Below are positions 1 to 7,633 of a DNA stretch of 42,330 nt, one piece after another. Both the position numbers and the translations under genes were made by a program. The number at the start of each line of letters is the position of its first letter. The first letter of the stretch is position 1. The notes beneath the pieces were generated by a model. That model was given only the letters and a program-made list of their open reading frames with translations, had not been told where the DNA came from and did no database searches. The DNA is from a virus: positions 1 through 42,330 of IMG/VR virus record IMGVR_UViG_3300010397_000027. The stretch is one strand, 5' to 3'.

Positions 1-123
1 ATCGACCTGTTTTTCGGATCGTTCAACAAGATTTCCACAAGCCTTGCACCTATATCGTAATCCAGTAGGGAGTTTTTCTTCCGAGATCTTAACTGCATCT
101 CTATAGGCGGTGCTCCATCGAAA
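1..123. repeat. terminal direct repeat, left copy (assembly overlap)
   Basis: These 123 bases are identical to 42208-42330, the very end of the window. The HNH gene reads through the join in frame, so the simplest reading is a circular or circularly permuted genome of 42,207 bp whose contig ends overlap. A genuine short terminal repeat is possible but less likely, because the repeat lies wholly inside a gene. Confidence 0.95.
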
Positions 124-192
124 AACTTTGCGACAAAATGCAATAAAGTAGCCATCGAGTTTCTTCCTCCAATCTTTCTGTACTTTAGCCAT
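1..192 (-). CDS. HNH endonuclease, N-terminal part (continues at 42034)
   Basis: The ATG is at 190-192 and begins MAKVQKDWRKK. The frame runs off base 1 and continues at 42207 down to the stop at 42034; joined across the circle it gives 121 residues. The joined protein has a CKAC zinc-knuckle pair (C49, C52), a core VDHIEPV (D64, H65) and a second pair LCKGCHRSK (C98, C101, H102), the order seen in phage HNH nucleases. Such proteins nick or cut DNA; some assist terminase, others are homing elements. It overlaps the upstream 67-aa gene by 8 bp, so translation is probably coupled. It sits far from the terminase genes, and its exact role is not known. Confidence 0.85.
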   Translation of the reverse strand, partial: MAKVQKDWRKKLDGYFIAFCRKVFRWSTAYRDAVKISEEKLPTGLRYRCKACGNLVERSEKQVD

Positions 193-388
193 ATCTCTGT
201 AGAGTAAGCCTATTGGCACATTTTTTCTTTTTACAGTGACATCCACATTCTTTAATTATAGTCATTTCATTTTTTAATTGCCTAAGTTTGGAAATCTCTA
301 AAGCACTTAATGTTGCGGCTTTAAAACGTTCTACTAATTCAGGAGCAATTAATTTAGCTAGGTTGTGTCGGAGATTCTGTAGAATCAC
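185..388 (-). CDS. hypothetical protein, 67 aa, Cys/Lys-rich C-terminus
   Basis: The start is GTG at 386-388, preceded by a strong GAGGAGG site 6 bases upstream, so the GTG is favoured over internal ATGs. The N-terminal half is predicted helical. The C-terminal part carries ECGCHCKKKKC, a compact cysteine cluster that could bind metal. It overlaps the upstream 95-aa gene by 35 bp and the downstream HNH gene by 8 bp, consistent with one leftward transcript. I do not recognise the family. Confidence 0.65.
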   Translation of the reverse strand: MILQNLRHNLAKLIAPELVERFKAATLSALEISKLRQLKNEMTIIKECGCHCKKKKCANRLTLQRYG

Positions 389-641
389 TTTTGACCTCCT
401 CTATCTTCGTTTCTTCAGAAATCTTAACTTCGGGTTGCGGCTGTTGTGTGGGATATTCTCTCGGTTGACTAAAATCAATAGAAACTAATCGTGGAGGAGC
501 AAGAGTTAATTCAGCACTTGAGATAAATTCTGGTCCTGCAAATATCCCTTTTCTTCCATCAGCTAGGATTATTGACACATACTGAATTTTAGGAATTTTT
601 TTCTCCATCACTTCCGGTACGACTGGTTGTTCATCACTCAC
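354..641 (-). CDS. hypothetical protein, 95 aa, Pro/Glu-rich tail
   Basis: The GTG start at 639-641 lies 5 bases after AAAGGAGAT, which also overlaps the end of the DNA polymerase gene. An upstream in-frame ATG exists but has no ribosome site and would overlap the polymerase more deeply. The middle (YVSIILADGRKGIFAGPE) looks like a small beta-fold, followed by a low-complexity Pro/Gln/Glu/Ser tail. Its position immediately after the polymerase suggests co-expression. Function unknown. Confidence 0.65.
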   Translation of the reverse strand: MSDEQPVVPEVMEKKIPKIQYVSIILADGRKGIFAGPEFISSAELTLAPPRLVSIDFSQPREYPTQQPQPEVKISEETKIEEVKSDSTESPTQPS

Positions 642-642
642 T

Positions 643-2430
643 TTAATCTCCTTTAGCATTAGCCCAATTATCACCAATTTCAATATCGGCAATTAATGGT
701 ACATCAAGTTTAACTACTGATTCCATTATCTCTTTTATAATTAAATGATACTGTGCTCCAAATAATTCATTCTGATAATCTTTTGGTACTTCAAAAATAA
801 ATTCATCATGAACTGTCAAAACTGGTAAATATCCATTTTCTTTTAGTTTAATTAAAGCTAGTTTCATGACTTCCGCTGCACTCCCTTGGATCACGTAGTT
901 TACCGCAGCTCTTTCCCAATGCATCCTTTCAAATCGGTTTTGAGAGGATATACCTGGTAACGGTATCCATCTGCGTAAAAGTGTAAAGATGCCCTTCTTA
1001 GCCCTCGCTTCAAATTTAACGCGATTGATCCAAGCAGTAACTCTTGGCAAAACTTTCCAGTAAGTCCCAAGAAATTTCTCTGCTTCTTGTTCAGAGACTT
1101 TAGCAGTTTTCGCAATCTTAGCAGCTTGCGCCCCGTAAATGGAGGCGAAATTAAGTGTTTTCCCCACGTCACGCGAGCATCCAAGAAGTCTTCCTGTTTC
1201 TTCATGAACATCTTTTTCCTCCATAAATGCTTGAATTAGTCTAGGTTCTTTAGAAAAGTGTGCGAGTAATCTGTATTCGATTTGAGAATAATCTGCGTCA
1301 ATGAATACTTTTCCATTAGACGGTATAAAGGCTCTGCGGATAAGACCGCCTTCTTTAGACCTAACTGGAATGTTTTGTAAGTTTGGGGTCGAAGAAGAGA
1401 GTCTACCAGTGGATATACCACTCTCATAACCTTTTTCGTTTTTCGTGATTTGGTTGAACGACGCATAGATTTTACCATTTTGTTGTTTCTCCAAAAGACT
1501 TGTAGTATATGTGGAAATTAACTTTTCAAGTTTATTGTACTCTAGGAGCAAAGCGACACTTGGTAATTGTTTCCATTGCTCAAGAGTTCCTTTATCAACT
1601 TTTTTATTGCCTTTTTGCGTTAATGGAAGAACCGCACCTTGAGCTTCTAGTAATTCCGCGATTTGACGATTAGAATTAACATTTAATGGTTTATCTTCTT
1701 TATTGTCTTCTCCCTTAATAACAAACCATTGATCTTCTAGTTGATGAGTTAGATTAACAATTTTTGCTTTAAAATCAAAATCTAATTGTTTAAGATACTC
1801 AGTATCGATAGTAATCCCATTTAACTCCATTTCCATCAAAATTCTGGAAATAGGCAATTCAACATGATTTAACAAGTGTCGTTGCGTTGGGTTCATTATT
1901 CGCATAAAATATTGATAAAGTTTGAATGTGGCTAAGCAATCCATTCCATTATAGGCAAAAACTTTATCTACAGGTTGTTTATCAAGAGTTTCCTTTTTTC
2001 TCCCAGAACCCACCATTTCGCGATATGTAGGCCATGACATTTCGAGTATTTCTTTTCCAAGATCTTTTAGATGATGCGATTCTTTGGTGGTGTTTACTAC
2101 ATAAGAAGCTAAACAAGTATCAAAATATAGTTGTTCAGGTTTTATTTTAGCTCCCCATTTAATTAGTAATTTTAAGTCGAATTTTACATTGTGGCCAATT
2201 AAAAGAACTTTTTCTAATAAATCTTTTAAACCATCCGTAAATCTATTAAAGCAATATATTTTATAGCCATCTTGAGTAATTGCCAAAGTTACAAAATTAT
2301 CCTTTTCATCCGTTTCTACGTCTATCGTTGTTGGAAATCCCCAAACTAAAGAAGGTTTACTAAAATCATAGTCTGTTATGATAGTACCACCATATAACTG
2401 AGGTCCAAATGGTAAAATTGCTATTTCCAT
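643..2430 (-). CDS. polA: DNA polymerase I family, 3'-5' exonuclease plus polymerase
   Basis: At 595 aa this is a family A replicative polymerase without a 5'-3' nuclease domain. The proofreading domain shows D37-V-E39 (Exo I), NVKFD with D85 (Exo II) and Y160-NGMD164 (Exo III). The polymerase domain has motif A DADYSQIEYR (catalytic D380), O-helix motif B with R420, K424, F428 and Y432, QGSAAEVMK near 515, and motif C HDE at 541-543. The O-helix position that controls ddNTP discrimination is Phe. The protein should copy the phage genome with the nearby primase-helicase and ssDNA-binding-like protein. Its start overlaps the end of the LAGLIDADG gene by 10 bp. All catalytic residues appear present. 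Confidence 0.95.
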   Translation of the reverse strand: MEIAILPFGPQLYGGTIITDYDFSKPSLVWGFPTTIDVETDEKDNFVTLAITQDGYKIYCFNRFTDGLKDLLEKVLLIGHNVKFDLKLLIKWGAKIKPEQLYFDTCLASYVVNTTKESHHLKDLGKEILEMSWPTYREMVGSGRKKETLDKQPVDKVFAYNGMDCLATFKLYQYFMRIMNPTQRHLLNHVELPISRILMEMELNGITIDTEYLKQLDFDFKAKIVNLTHQLEDQWFVIKGEDNKEDKPLNVNSNRQIAELLEAQGAVLPLTQKGNKKVDKGTLEQWKQLPSVALLLEYNKLEKLISTYTTSLLEKQQNGKIYASFNQITKNEKGYESGISTGRLSSSTPNLQNIPVRSKEGGLIRRAFIPSNGKVFIDADYSQIEYRLLAHFSKEPRLIQAFMEEKDVHEETGRLLGCSRDVGKTLNFASIYGAQAAKIAKTAKVSEQEAEKFLGTYWKVLPRVTAWINRVKFEARAKKGIFTLLRRWIPLPGISSQNRFERMHWERAAVNYVIQGSAAEVMKLALIKLKENGYLPVLTVHDEFIFEVPKDYQNELFGAQYHLIIKEIMESVVKLDVPLIADIEIGDNWANAKGD

Positions 2431-2810
2431 GCTCTAACATACCTTTTATCTAAATTTAAAGCCTTTTTAATTTGTTTAACTCTTCGTTTTGATTTAACAA
2501 AGGGCAGAATTGTATTTAAAAACATTCTTGCAGCTCTTGCGTTTGATTTCCATTTAAACATTTTAATCGGTTCTTTTTCATTAAACCCTTTATTATACTT
2601 AACTACTTCAACTCTTCCAAAACCTATCATTTTAGTTACATTTTCAATAAAAGACTTTTCTTTCTGTGATATTTCAGCAGCTAAAATATATCGAGTTCCC
2701 CAATGAATACCTCTGTTTTGATATTTCATTTTATAGCATCCACAAGAACCCTCACCTTCCCAAACTCCAATGAGCCATCCTAAATCAAATTTACTTAGTT
2801 GGTCTATCAT
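2421..2810 (-). CDS. LAGLIDADG-type homing endonuclease
   Basis: This 129-aa protein has the signature LGWLIGVWEGEGS near residues 10-22, where the acidic residue at the end of the helix is the expected metal ligand. One motif per chain implies a homodimer. The KSKRRVKQIKKAL tail is basic. It is free-standing, with no intron or intein visible, and is inserted between the dATP/dGTP pyrophosphohydrolase (20-bp overlap) and polA (10-bp overlap). The SD AAGGA lies inside the upstream gene. Homing endonucleases of this kind spread by cutting alleles that lack them. Confidence 0.85.
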   Translation of the reverse strand: MIDQLSKFDLGWLIGVWEGEGSCGCYKMKYQNRGIHWGTRYILAAEISQKEKSFIENVTKMIGFGRVEVVKYNKGFNEKEPIKMFKWKSNARAARMFLNTILPFVKSKRRVKQIKKALNLDKRYVRAWK

Positions 2811-3243
2811 CGAAATCCTTTAGCCCTCTCTTCTCATAGGCACTTAAAAAGATTAATTCGGTGATGGCATGGTCAATATGCGACTCACTTCCATCAGCGT
2901 GGTTGATACCATCTTTTCCTTCCAATCGAGCGTTCCACCAGTCAGCAAGATGACGTTGAGCTGCCCCAAACACACGTCCATAACTGATACCTTTCTCCCA
3001 ATTGCGATCTGCGTACTTTTCAGCACCTTTAGTGAGGATTCTAGATACGGCGTATAGTACTTCATAAGCCAGTAATTCAAAACGAGCTTTTCCTTCATCT
3101 TTCTTAACCCCTGTTTTCAAAATTTGTCCATCCATTTCTTTCTCCAATTTATGATAAATTCTATCGTCTATTTTTTTGTGCGCAGACCAAGTTCCAAATG
3201 TTGGTTCAGTATTACAAGAGCAGTCTTGATTTATACAAGCCAT
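2791..3243 (-). CDS. dATP/dGTP pyrophosphohydrolase (MazG-like, PF18909 type)
   Basis: The 150-aa protein has the pattern KKDEGKARFELLAYE, then KGAEKYADRNWEKG, AAQRHLADWW and HIDHAITELIFL, which I recognise as the phage dATP/dGTP diphosphohydrolase family. The glutamates and aspartates in these helices bind Mg2+. The enzyme hydrolyses a dNTP to dNMP and pyrophosphate, trimming the nucleotide pool. The N-terminal CINQDCSC is an unusual Cys-rich extension. In some phages related enzymes support 2-aminoadenine DNA, but no PurZ-like gene is present here, so a general pool-control role is more likely. Confidence 0.8.
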   Translation of the reverse strand: MACINQDCSCNTEPTFGTWSAHKKIDDRIYHKLEKEMDGQILKTGVKKDEGKARFELLAYEVLYAVSRILTKGAEKYADRNWEKGISYGRVFGAAQRHLADWWNARLEGKDGINHADGSESHIDHAITELIFLSAYEKRGLKDFDDRPTK

Positions 3244-3357
3244 TTAAGCCGCCAATAACAAACCCAAAGTAAATAAAAACCCTTTCCACCCCCACATCTG
3301 ATAAGCCATTGAAAGAGAAAGTATAGCTCCGCTAAGACTAAATAATGCCTTAAACAC
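3244..3357 (-). CDS. tiny hydrophobic protein, 37 aa
   Basis: It starts with GTG at 3355-3357 after GAGGTGAAAA, overlapping the stop of the 118-aa gene by 8 bp, and ends directly before the ATG of the pyrophosphohydrolase gene (TAAATG). The product is almost entirely hydrophobic, with two segments (LFSLSGAILSLSMAY and GFLFTLGLLLAA) that could be membrane helices. The tight junctions on both sides support a real gene. Function unknown. Confidence 0.6.
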   Translation of the reverse strand: MFKALFSLSGAILSLSMAYQMWGWKGFLFTLGLLLAA

Positions 3358-3706
3358 TTTTCACCTCTTCGACAAAAACATCTCCATTAGCGACTTTCTT
3401 ACCATTCTCATAATTGCGGATAATTCTCCATGCAAATTCATCGAGAGCGAGTTCGGCCGCAATTTGCAAATCAAGATGACGAAAATAAATAGATTTACTC
3501 AATTGACTTATCAGTGTTTCATATCTACTATTGCTACTTGGTTCTCTAATCACTTTACGAAAATTATGGTATGTAGTCCAAGATGGATTTAGATTCCATT
3601 CTTTATAAAAAAACCTAGCAAATAAATATGCTAAATCTCCTGGAACTTTAGCTTTAAGTGGATTCTCTTCTAATTCAGCTCTATTCTCTTTCGTTATGTA
3701 CGGCAT
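3350..3706 (-). CDS. conserved phage protein, DUF6899-like
   Basis: This 118-aa protein begins MPYITKENR and continues with GDLAYLFARFF and ELALDEFAWRIIRNYENGK. That order resembles a small all-helical phage family (DUF6899) of unknown function. The ATG is preceded by AAAGGAGAT at about 9 bases. It sits among nucleotide-metabolism genes and overlaps its neighbours at both ends. The family name is from memory and should be checked. Confidence 0.7.
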   Translation of the reverse strand: MPYITKENRAELEENPLKAKVPGDLAYLFARFFYKEWNLNPSWTTYHNFRKVIREPSSNSRYETLISQLSKSIYFRHLDLQIAAELALDEFAWRIIRNYENGKKVANGDVFVEEVKSV

Positions 3707-3869
3707 CGTTTTTATCTCCTTTAATACTAAAACTTAAAAGTATTGCTGCTATAAATAATATCAATCCCATCCAGTAATTATGGGCTAAAAAATGTAATGT
3801 TCCCAAAAATATATCTACCAAAGCTAATAAGAAAAATACGTAATTCTTTTGTTGAATAAAATTATCCAT
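3681..3869 (-). CDS. small membrane protein, 62 aa, two TM helices
   Basis: I start this at the ATG at 3867-3869, which forms TAATG with the stop of the upstream gene and has AAGGA about 8 bases upstream. A longer frame starting at 3938 lacks such support. Two hydrophobic stretches (YVFFLLALVDIFLGTLHF and WMGLILFIAAILLSF) predict a hairpin inner-membrane protein with a charged C-terminus. It could be a holin-like or host-membrane protein, but there is no specific evidence. Confidence 0.65.
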   Translation of the reverse strand: MDNFIQQKNYVFFLLALVDIFLGTLHFLAHNYWMGLILFIAAILLSFSIKGDKNDAVHNERE

Positions 3870-4384
3870 TATTTCCATTCCTTTAACCGATTCCAGATGG
3901 CTTTTAACCAACACCGCCTGTAGAGGTGGAATCTCCATTTAAGTCTATTCCATAATGTTCCATGCGTTCGATATGCTTCACCAATTGCATTTAATAAAGA
4001 ATCAGTCACATAATCATCTTCATAGTAGCAAACCGCACCTTCTTTTGGTAGTTGATTCATAGGAAATACTGTTATAACCTTTTTCCACAAATGATAACGA
4101 GCGTATCCATATTCTCTAATACATCCTAATGAACCAACATTAGGAGACATAATAAATACAATATTTGCTTCCCTAATCATAGCTTTATCTCTAGGCCAAA
4201 ATGAATCCATCATCTGCTTGGATGCGCAGAGAGTTTCTTTTTTCGCTTCAACACCTTCAGCGGTAACAGGATCAAGAACAGTAAATCCAGCACTTTCGAG
4301 GAGTTGTTTATCCGAGATTGCTTCTCTAACCACATCTTCTTTAATCCGACCACTCATAGCCCTAGCAACATAAACTTTTAGCAT
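3869..4384 (-). CDS. nucleoside 2-deoxyribosyltransferase-like protein (DUF4406)
   Basis: The 171-aa protein starts MLKVYVARAMSG, the phosphate-binding start typical of the DUF4406/nucleoside deoxyribosyltransferase fold. It continues with GFTVLDPVT, a DKAMIREANIVFIMSP strand-helix unit and GCIREYGYARY, which carries the expected acidic residue. Family members move deoxyribose between bases or act on nucleotides. The location beside the dNTP pyrophosphohydrolase and polymerase suggests a role in pool salvage or base modification. The C-terminal 35 residues are rich in Trp, Arg and Lys and are unusual. Start and upstream stop share TAATG. Confidence 0.7.
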   Translation of the reverse strand: MLKVYVARAMSGRIKEDVVREAISDKQLLESAGFTVLDPVTAEGVEAKKETLCASKQMMDSFWPRDKAMIREANIVFIMSPNVGSLGCIREYGYARYHLWKKVITVFPMNQLPKEGAVCYYEDDYVTDSLLNAIGEAYRTHGTLWNRLKWRFHLYRRCWLKAIWNRLKEWK

Positions 4385-5832
4385 TAATATGCCTCTACAC
4401 TAATTTTAGATTTTGATTCATCTAAATCCAACACTTTAACCAAAAAAGGCGAGATAGTAGAAGCAAGAGTAGATTTAGTATGATATACAAAACTGGATTC
4501 CGCATCTTGGCGACGTACAGTAAGTACAAATTCGGCAACGGCAGGAATAGCAACAGATCCAGACATTTCAGCAATTGAAGGTTCACGATCTTCCTCCTTC
4601 CCTCTAAATGCAAATTTATTCTCATGGTGAATAAATACAAACGCACAACCAAATTCATTTCTTAATTGTTTAACTCGCTCAAGAACCTCTTGGATACTTT
4701 GTCTATTATTCTCTTCGGCTGTATGAAAAGCTGCGAATGAGTCAATAATCACCAAATCAGGTCTAATTTCAGATAGTTCCTTTCGGAACGCATCAAATGA
4801 TTGAGGTAAATTGAGCCGTGTCGTGGTGCCACATCTTATAAAAAGACTTCCTCGAAGGTCTTTTGGTTGTAAGTTTTTGGCTGCGATTACGGCTTTAAAT
4901 CTGCGTTGCGTCTCACCTTTGAAACGTTCTTGATCTATAAACAATACTTTTGCAGGTTTACAGAGGAATCTATTTAGCCACATTCCCCCACCTTTAGCAC
5001 TTTCTACAGCAAGATCAATAAGAATCCAAGTTTTCATGGTTTCCGGCAATCCTGCAGTAAAACCAATTGTTTTCTTGGCTATAATTGGTTCACAAATCCA
5101 TTCTACTTGTTCAATATCTTCTAAGAAAGATTCAATAGAACTAGCATTTTCGCTGACCGAACCTCGTTCGTATCTTCCCACACTTTCACAAATGGTTTTA
5201 AGTTCGTTTCCATCAAAGTCAACTTCTGTAGCGCGGGATTTAAGTAAACTAAAGATGTCCTCCACGGAGTATCCTCTAGCACGTAATGATCCGGCGATAC
5301 GAGTAAAACTTGCATTTCTATTGCCCTCCTTAATATCATCTAAAGCATCTGATAACCACGATGTCTTATCTTCAGCAACTATAGTTTTTTCTCCATGCTT
5401 AGGGGGTAGCATGGTGATTAACCATTGTGGAGGATTAGCTAATGGTGCCGCTGATATAGGCTTTTCCCAGGGATATGCAACTACAAAACCGCCCTCTCCT
5501 CTTACATCGACTTTATCGAATATACCAGTTTTAGTAGTTACTTTATTTTCAAGTTCTGGAATCCATTTAAAGTAATAGTGTCTACCGCCTCTAGGAGTTT
5601 TAGTGGTCCATGTTGAAGGAATTTTATATTCTTTTGAATCTAATCCTCCGTCATCATCAAGAACAAATATACGCGATATTTTACCGCACACAATTCCCCG
5701 TTGACTATTAGGATAAGACTTTTCCCATTGGAGTTTTTCTTCAGAAGTAGCTAAACGATTTTGATAATCTTCCCATTTAACTAATGGTTTTTTATCTTTA
5801 ACAGGAAATATACTAAAGTAAGCTGGAACCAC
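4384..5832 (-). CDS. primase-polymerase / RepA-like helicase fusion
   Basis: This 482-aa protein combines three parts. Residues 1-125 look like a prim-pol domain (GIVCG at 46-50, FVLDDDGG at 56-63, TPRGGRHYYFKW at 79-90, DVRGEGGFVVAYP at 109-121). Residues about 160-225 look like a PriCT linker. Residues 240-482 are a RecA/RepA-like ATPase with Walker A GLPETMKT (261-268), VLFIDQE (296-302), PDLVIIDSF (358-366) and FIHHENK. It should lay down primers and unwind DNA for the family A polymerase. Translation starts at GTG within TAGTG, after GGAGG, coupled to the exonuclease gene. The Walker A Gly-Lys spacing is as in RepA/DnaB-type ATPases. Confidence 0.85.
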   Translation of the reverse strand: MVPAYFSIFPVKDKKPLVKWEDYQNRLATSEEKLQWEKSYPNSQRGIVCGKISRIFVLDDDGGLDSKEYKIPSTWTTKTPRGGRHYYFKWIPELENKVTTKTGIFDKVDVRGEGGFVVAYPWEKPISAAPLANPPQWLITMLPPKHGEKTIVAEDKTSWLSDALDDIKEGNRNASFTRIAGSLRARGYSVEDIFSLLKSRATEVDFDGNELKTICESVGRYERGSVSENASSIESFLEDIEQVEWICEPIIAKKTIGFTAGLPETMKTWILIDLAVESAKGGGMWLNRFLCKPAKVLFIDQERFKGETQRRFKAVIAAKNLQPKDLRGSLFIRCGTTTRLNLPQSFDAFRKELSEIRPDLVIIDSFAAFHTAEENNRQSIQEVLERVKQLRNEFGCAFVFIHHENKFAFRGKEEDREPSIAEMSGSVAIPAVAEFVLTVRRQDAESSFVYHTKSTLASTISPFLVKVLDLDESKSKISVEAY

Positions 5833-6656
5833 TATTTGCCTCCAAAAGCAAACCGTTTATCTTTTCCCCAAACTTTACTAAACTCAAATGTTTTTCTACA
5901 TATAATAGCTTGTTCTTTTAAATAATCAATCTCTGATTCTTTATCTATTAATAAAGTTTCAAACTCTCCATTCTCTTTACCAAATCTAAGTATCTCTAAT
6001 CCCTCTACTTTAATTCCTTTCCACTCTTCAATCGCTATCGCGTATGCAGCCAATTGGATAAACTGATCAATATAGAATCCATTAGAAGTTTTATAGTCAG
6101 GAAGGATAACCCGACCATTACGATTGTCAAGGCGATCAAACTTCCCACCAAATTGGTAAATAGGTGAGGCAACAATCTCTTCAAGAGCAAGTATTTGACT
6201 TTCATTTTGTTTCTTCCATTCGTCAAACTTTTTAACTGCACTATTAATTCTATCCCATTGACTCGTATTTTCATGCTCAGCTAACAATAATAATGCTTCT
6301 CGTTGTTTACCAGTTTCTATTAAATAAGCATAGTCATGAACAACAGTACCAATTCCCGCTGCCTCTTCTGCCGCTTTCTTGTAAGCAACCTTAGCACTTT
6401 TAATGATTTCTTTTTTACCGTCATTGTCAGGCCACTCTATAAAGTTTCCTTCATGAGTAGATTCCTTAATAAGAGTTTCATAAGTATAATCAGCACCTTG
6501 ACCAATCATCCAATTAACTAATTGAAACGAAACAGGAAAACCACCTTTAATAAAAGTAGTAACTCCTGGTATTCCGTTACCATCGAGGATATATCTATGC
6601 TTTATATCATCGAAAGTTAATTGGTGTTCATCTTTTTTAGACTGTATAAGAGCCAT
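5832..6656 (-). CDS. PD-(D/E)XK exonuclease (RecB/Cas4-like)
   Basis: The start chosen is MALIQSKKDEH at 6654-6656; the upstream extension would overlap the 40-aa gene. The 274-aa protein has FGGKFDRL followed by VILPDYKTS and then QLAAYA, matching the D, D-x-K and Q of the RecB-like nuclease fold. An early histidine in GTVVHDY is also typical. It probably acts as a processive 5'-3' or flap nuclease in replication and recombination, next to the ssDNA-binding-like protein and primase-helicase. No cysteine cluster is visible, so it is not a Cas4-type FeS enzyme. Confidence 0.85.
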   Translation of the reverse strand: MALIQSKKDEHQLTFDDIKHRYILDGNGIPGVTTFIKGGFPVSFQLVNWMIGQGADYTYETLIKESTHEGNFIEWPDNDGKKEIIKSAKVAYKKAAEEAAGIGTVVHDYAYLIETGKQREALLLLAEHENTSQWDRINSAVKKFDEWKKQNESQILALEEIVASPIYQFGGKFDRLDNRNGRVILPDYKTSNGFYIDQFIQLAAYAIAIEEWKGIKVEGLEILRFGKENGEFETLLIDKESEIDYLKEQAIICRKTFEFSKVWGKDKRFAFGGK

Positions 6657-6657
6657 T

Positions 6658-6780
6658 TTACTTGTTTGATCCTGGTTTACGATATGCTTTAGAGTCTTTA
6701 CCTTTAGCATTTTGGGTTGTATTTTCCCAATCGCGAATACGAGTCTCCAACTTACGTTTTAATTTCTTAGAACGTTTCAT
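6658..6780 (-). CDS. tiny basic protein, 40 aa
   Basis: The ATG at 6778-6780 follows directly after the upstream stop, and the stop is one base from the exonuclease start. The product MKRSKKLKRKLETRIRDW... is very basic and ends in a Gly/Lys/Ser-rich tail. Short Lys/Arg-rich proteins often bind nucleic acid. The perfect packing between two replication genes supports a real coding sequence. Confidence 0.6.
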   Translation of the reverse strand: MKRSKKLKRKLETRIRDWENTTQNAKGKDSKAYRKPGSNK

Positions 6781-7215
6781 TTAGCCCTCAATAAAAGTAA
6801 TGACCTTTTCTGCGGTTGTTTTAACAAGTGCTAGGTATTCATCAGGTGTTGCCGCAAATCCAGCAAGTGCGGGACTTTGAAGCGTTGCTTGATAAACACC
6901 TTGGCGAAGGATACGAGTACCTTTCGCATCATTCACATTATTACTTTGACTTGAAGGTGCCGCCGATGTAGCGATTTTCGAGGCCGTTGTTGGCGTGTTC
7001 TCTCCCACAACTTGAGCAATATATTTCTTACCTTGTGGATACTTTTCACTCGGCTTACCACGTTTAACAAGTACATCATAAGTTTTACCACCAACAAAAT
7101 CAGAAGGTTCAAGAGGTTCATTTACTCCATACCATTCGTCACCAACTCTAATACCAAACTCTCCAACTTGTGCAACTGATAGTGTTTCTTTTTCTAATTC
7201 AACTGTTCTAGCCAT
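6781..7215 (-). CDS. putative ssDNA-binding-like protein
   Basis: The 144-aa protein starts after AAGGAGAAAAATA. Residues 10-70 form a beta-rich core (FGIRVGDEWYGVNEP, YDVLVKRGKPSEKYPQGKKY) that reads like an OB-fold. A Thr/Ala/Ser/Gln linker and a C-terminal helical segment ending TTAEKVITFIEG follow. The layout, small size and place upstream of the exonuclease and primase-helicase suggest a single-stranded DNA-binding or annealing accessory protein. The acidic tip usual in SSB proteins is short here (FIEG), so the call is tentative. Confidence 0.5.
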   Translation of the reverse strand: MARTVELEKETLSVAQVGEFGIRVGDEWYGVNEPLEPSDFVGGKTYDVLVKRGKPSEKYPQGKKYIAQVVGENTPTTASKIATSAAPSSQSNNVNDAKGTRILRQGVYQATLQSPALAGFAATPDEYLALVKTTAEKVITFIEG

Positions 7216-7633
7216 TATTTTTCTCCTTGATATAGTCTACTGCTTTTAATAAATTTGAAGTATTTTCTTTAAAATTCCCTATTCCCATATTACAACCTTT
7301 ACAAAGTAAGCCTCGTATTTTTCCTGTATTATGATTGTGATCAACAGCTAAACGATGACCCATATAACTATGAGAAATTCCACAAATTAAGCACTTATAA
7401 TTTTGTTGTTTCAATATACTTAAATACTCATCTAATGTAATTCCAAATCTAGCTTTTAATTTAGTATTTGCAGTTGATAGTCTACCACTTTCGCTTTTCC
7501 ACCATTTAGAGCGTCTAACTCTTGTACATTCTTTACATTCACTTTGATACTGAGTTAAACGTTTAGAATAAAAATGAACTAATTCTTTTTCTTGTTTACA
7601 AGAGCTGCAATTTTTAGTGGTTGCCTTGAGCAT
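7208..7633 (-). CDS. endonuclease VII-like Holliday junction nuclease
   Basis: The 141-aa protein has an N-terminal CSSC...CKEC zinc-binding set, then YKCLICG, and the signature LAVDHNHNTGKIRGLLCKGC followed by NMGIGNFKEN. This is the phage recombination endonuclease VII pattern (HNH-type catalytic DHxH). It would resolve branched DNA before packaging, or act as a free-standing homing nuclease. It overlaps the holin gene by 20 bp upstream and the ssDNA-binding-like gene by 8 bp downstream. Confidence 0.9.
   Translation of the reverse strand: MLKATTKNCSSCKQEKELVHFYSKRLTQYQSECKECTRVRRSKWWKSESGRLSTANTKLKARFGITLDEYLSILKQQNYKCLICGISHSYMGHRLAVDHNHNTGKIRGLLCKGCNMGIGNFKENTSNLLKAVDYIKEKNNG

Noticed and set aside
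900-1478. Two other minus-strand frames of 80-103 aa inside polA
   Set aside because: They are out of frame with intact polymerase motifs A, B and C.
2791-3243. 2-aminoadenine (Z) DNA pathway suggested by the dATP/dGTP pyrophosphohydrolase
   Set aside because: No PurZ-like succinate ligase and no HD-type dATPase is found anywhere in the circular genome, so the pathway would be incomplete.
5036-5575. Plus-strand frame of 179 aa inside the primase-helicase gene
   Set aside because: It is antisense to conserved Walker and prim-pol motifs and has no ribosome site.
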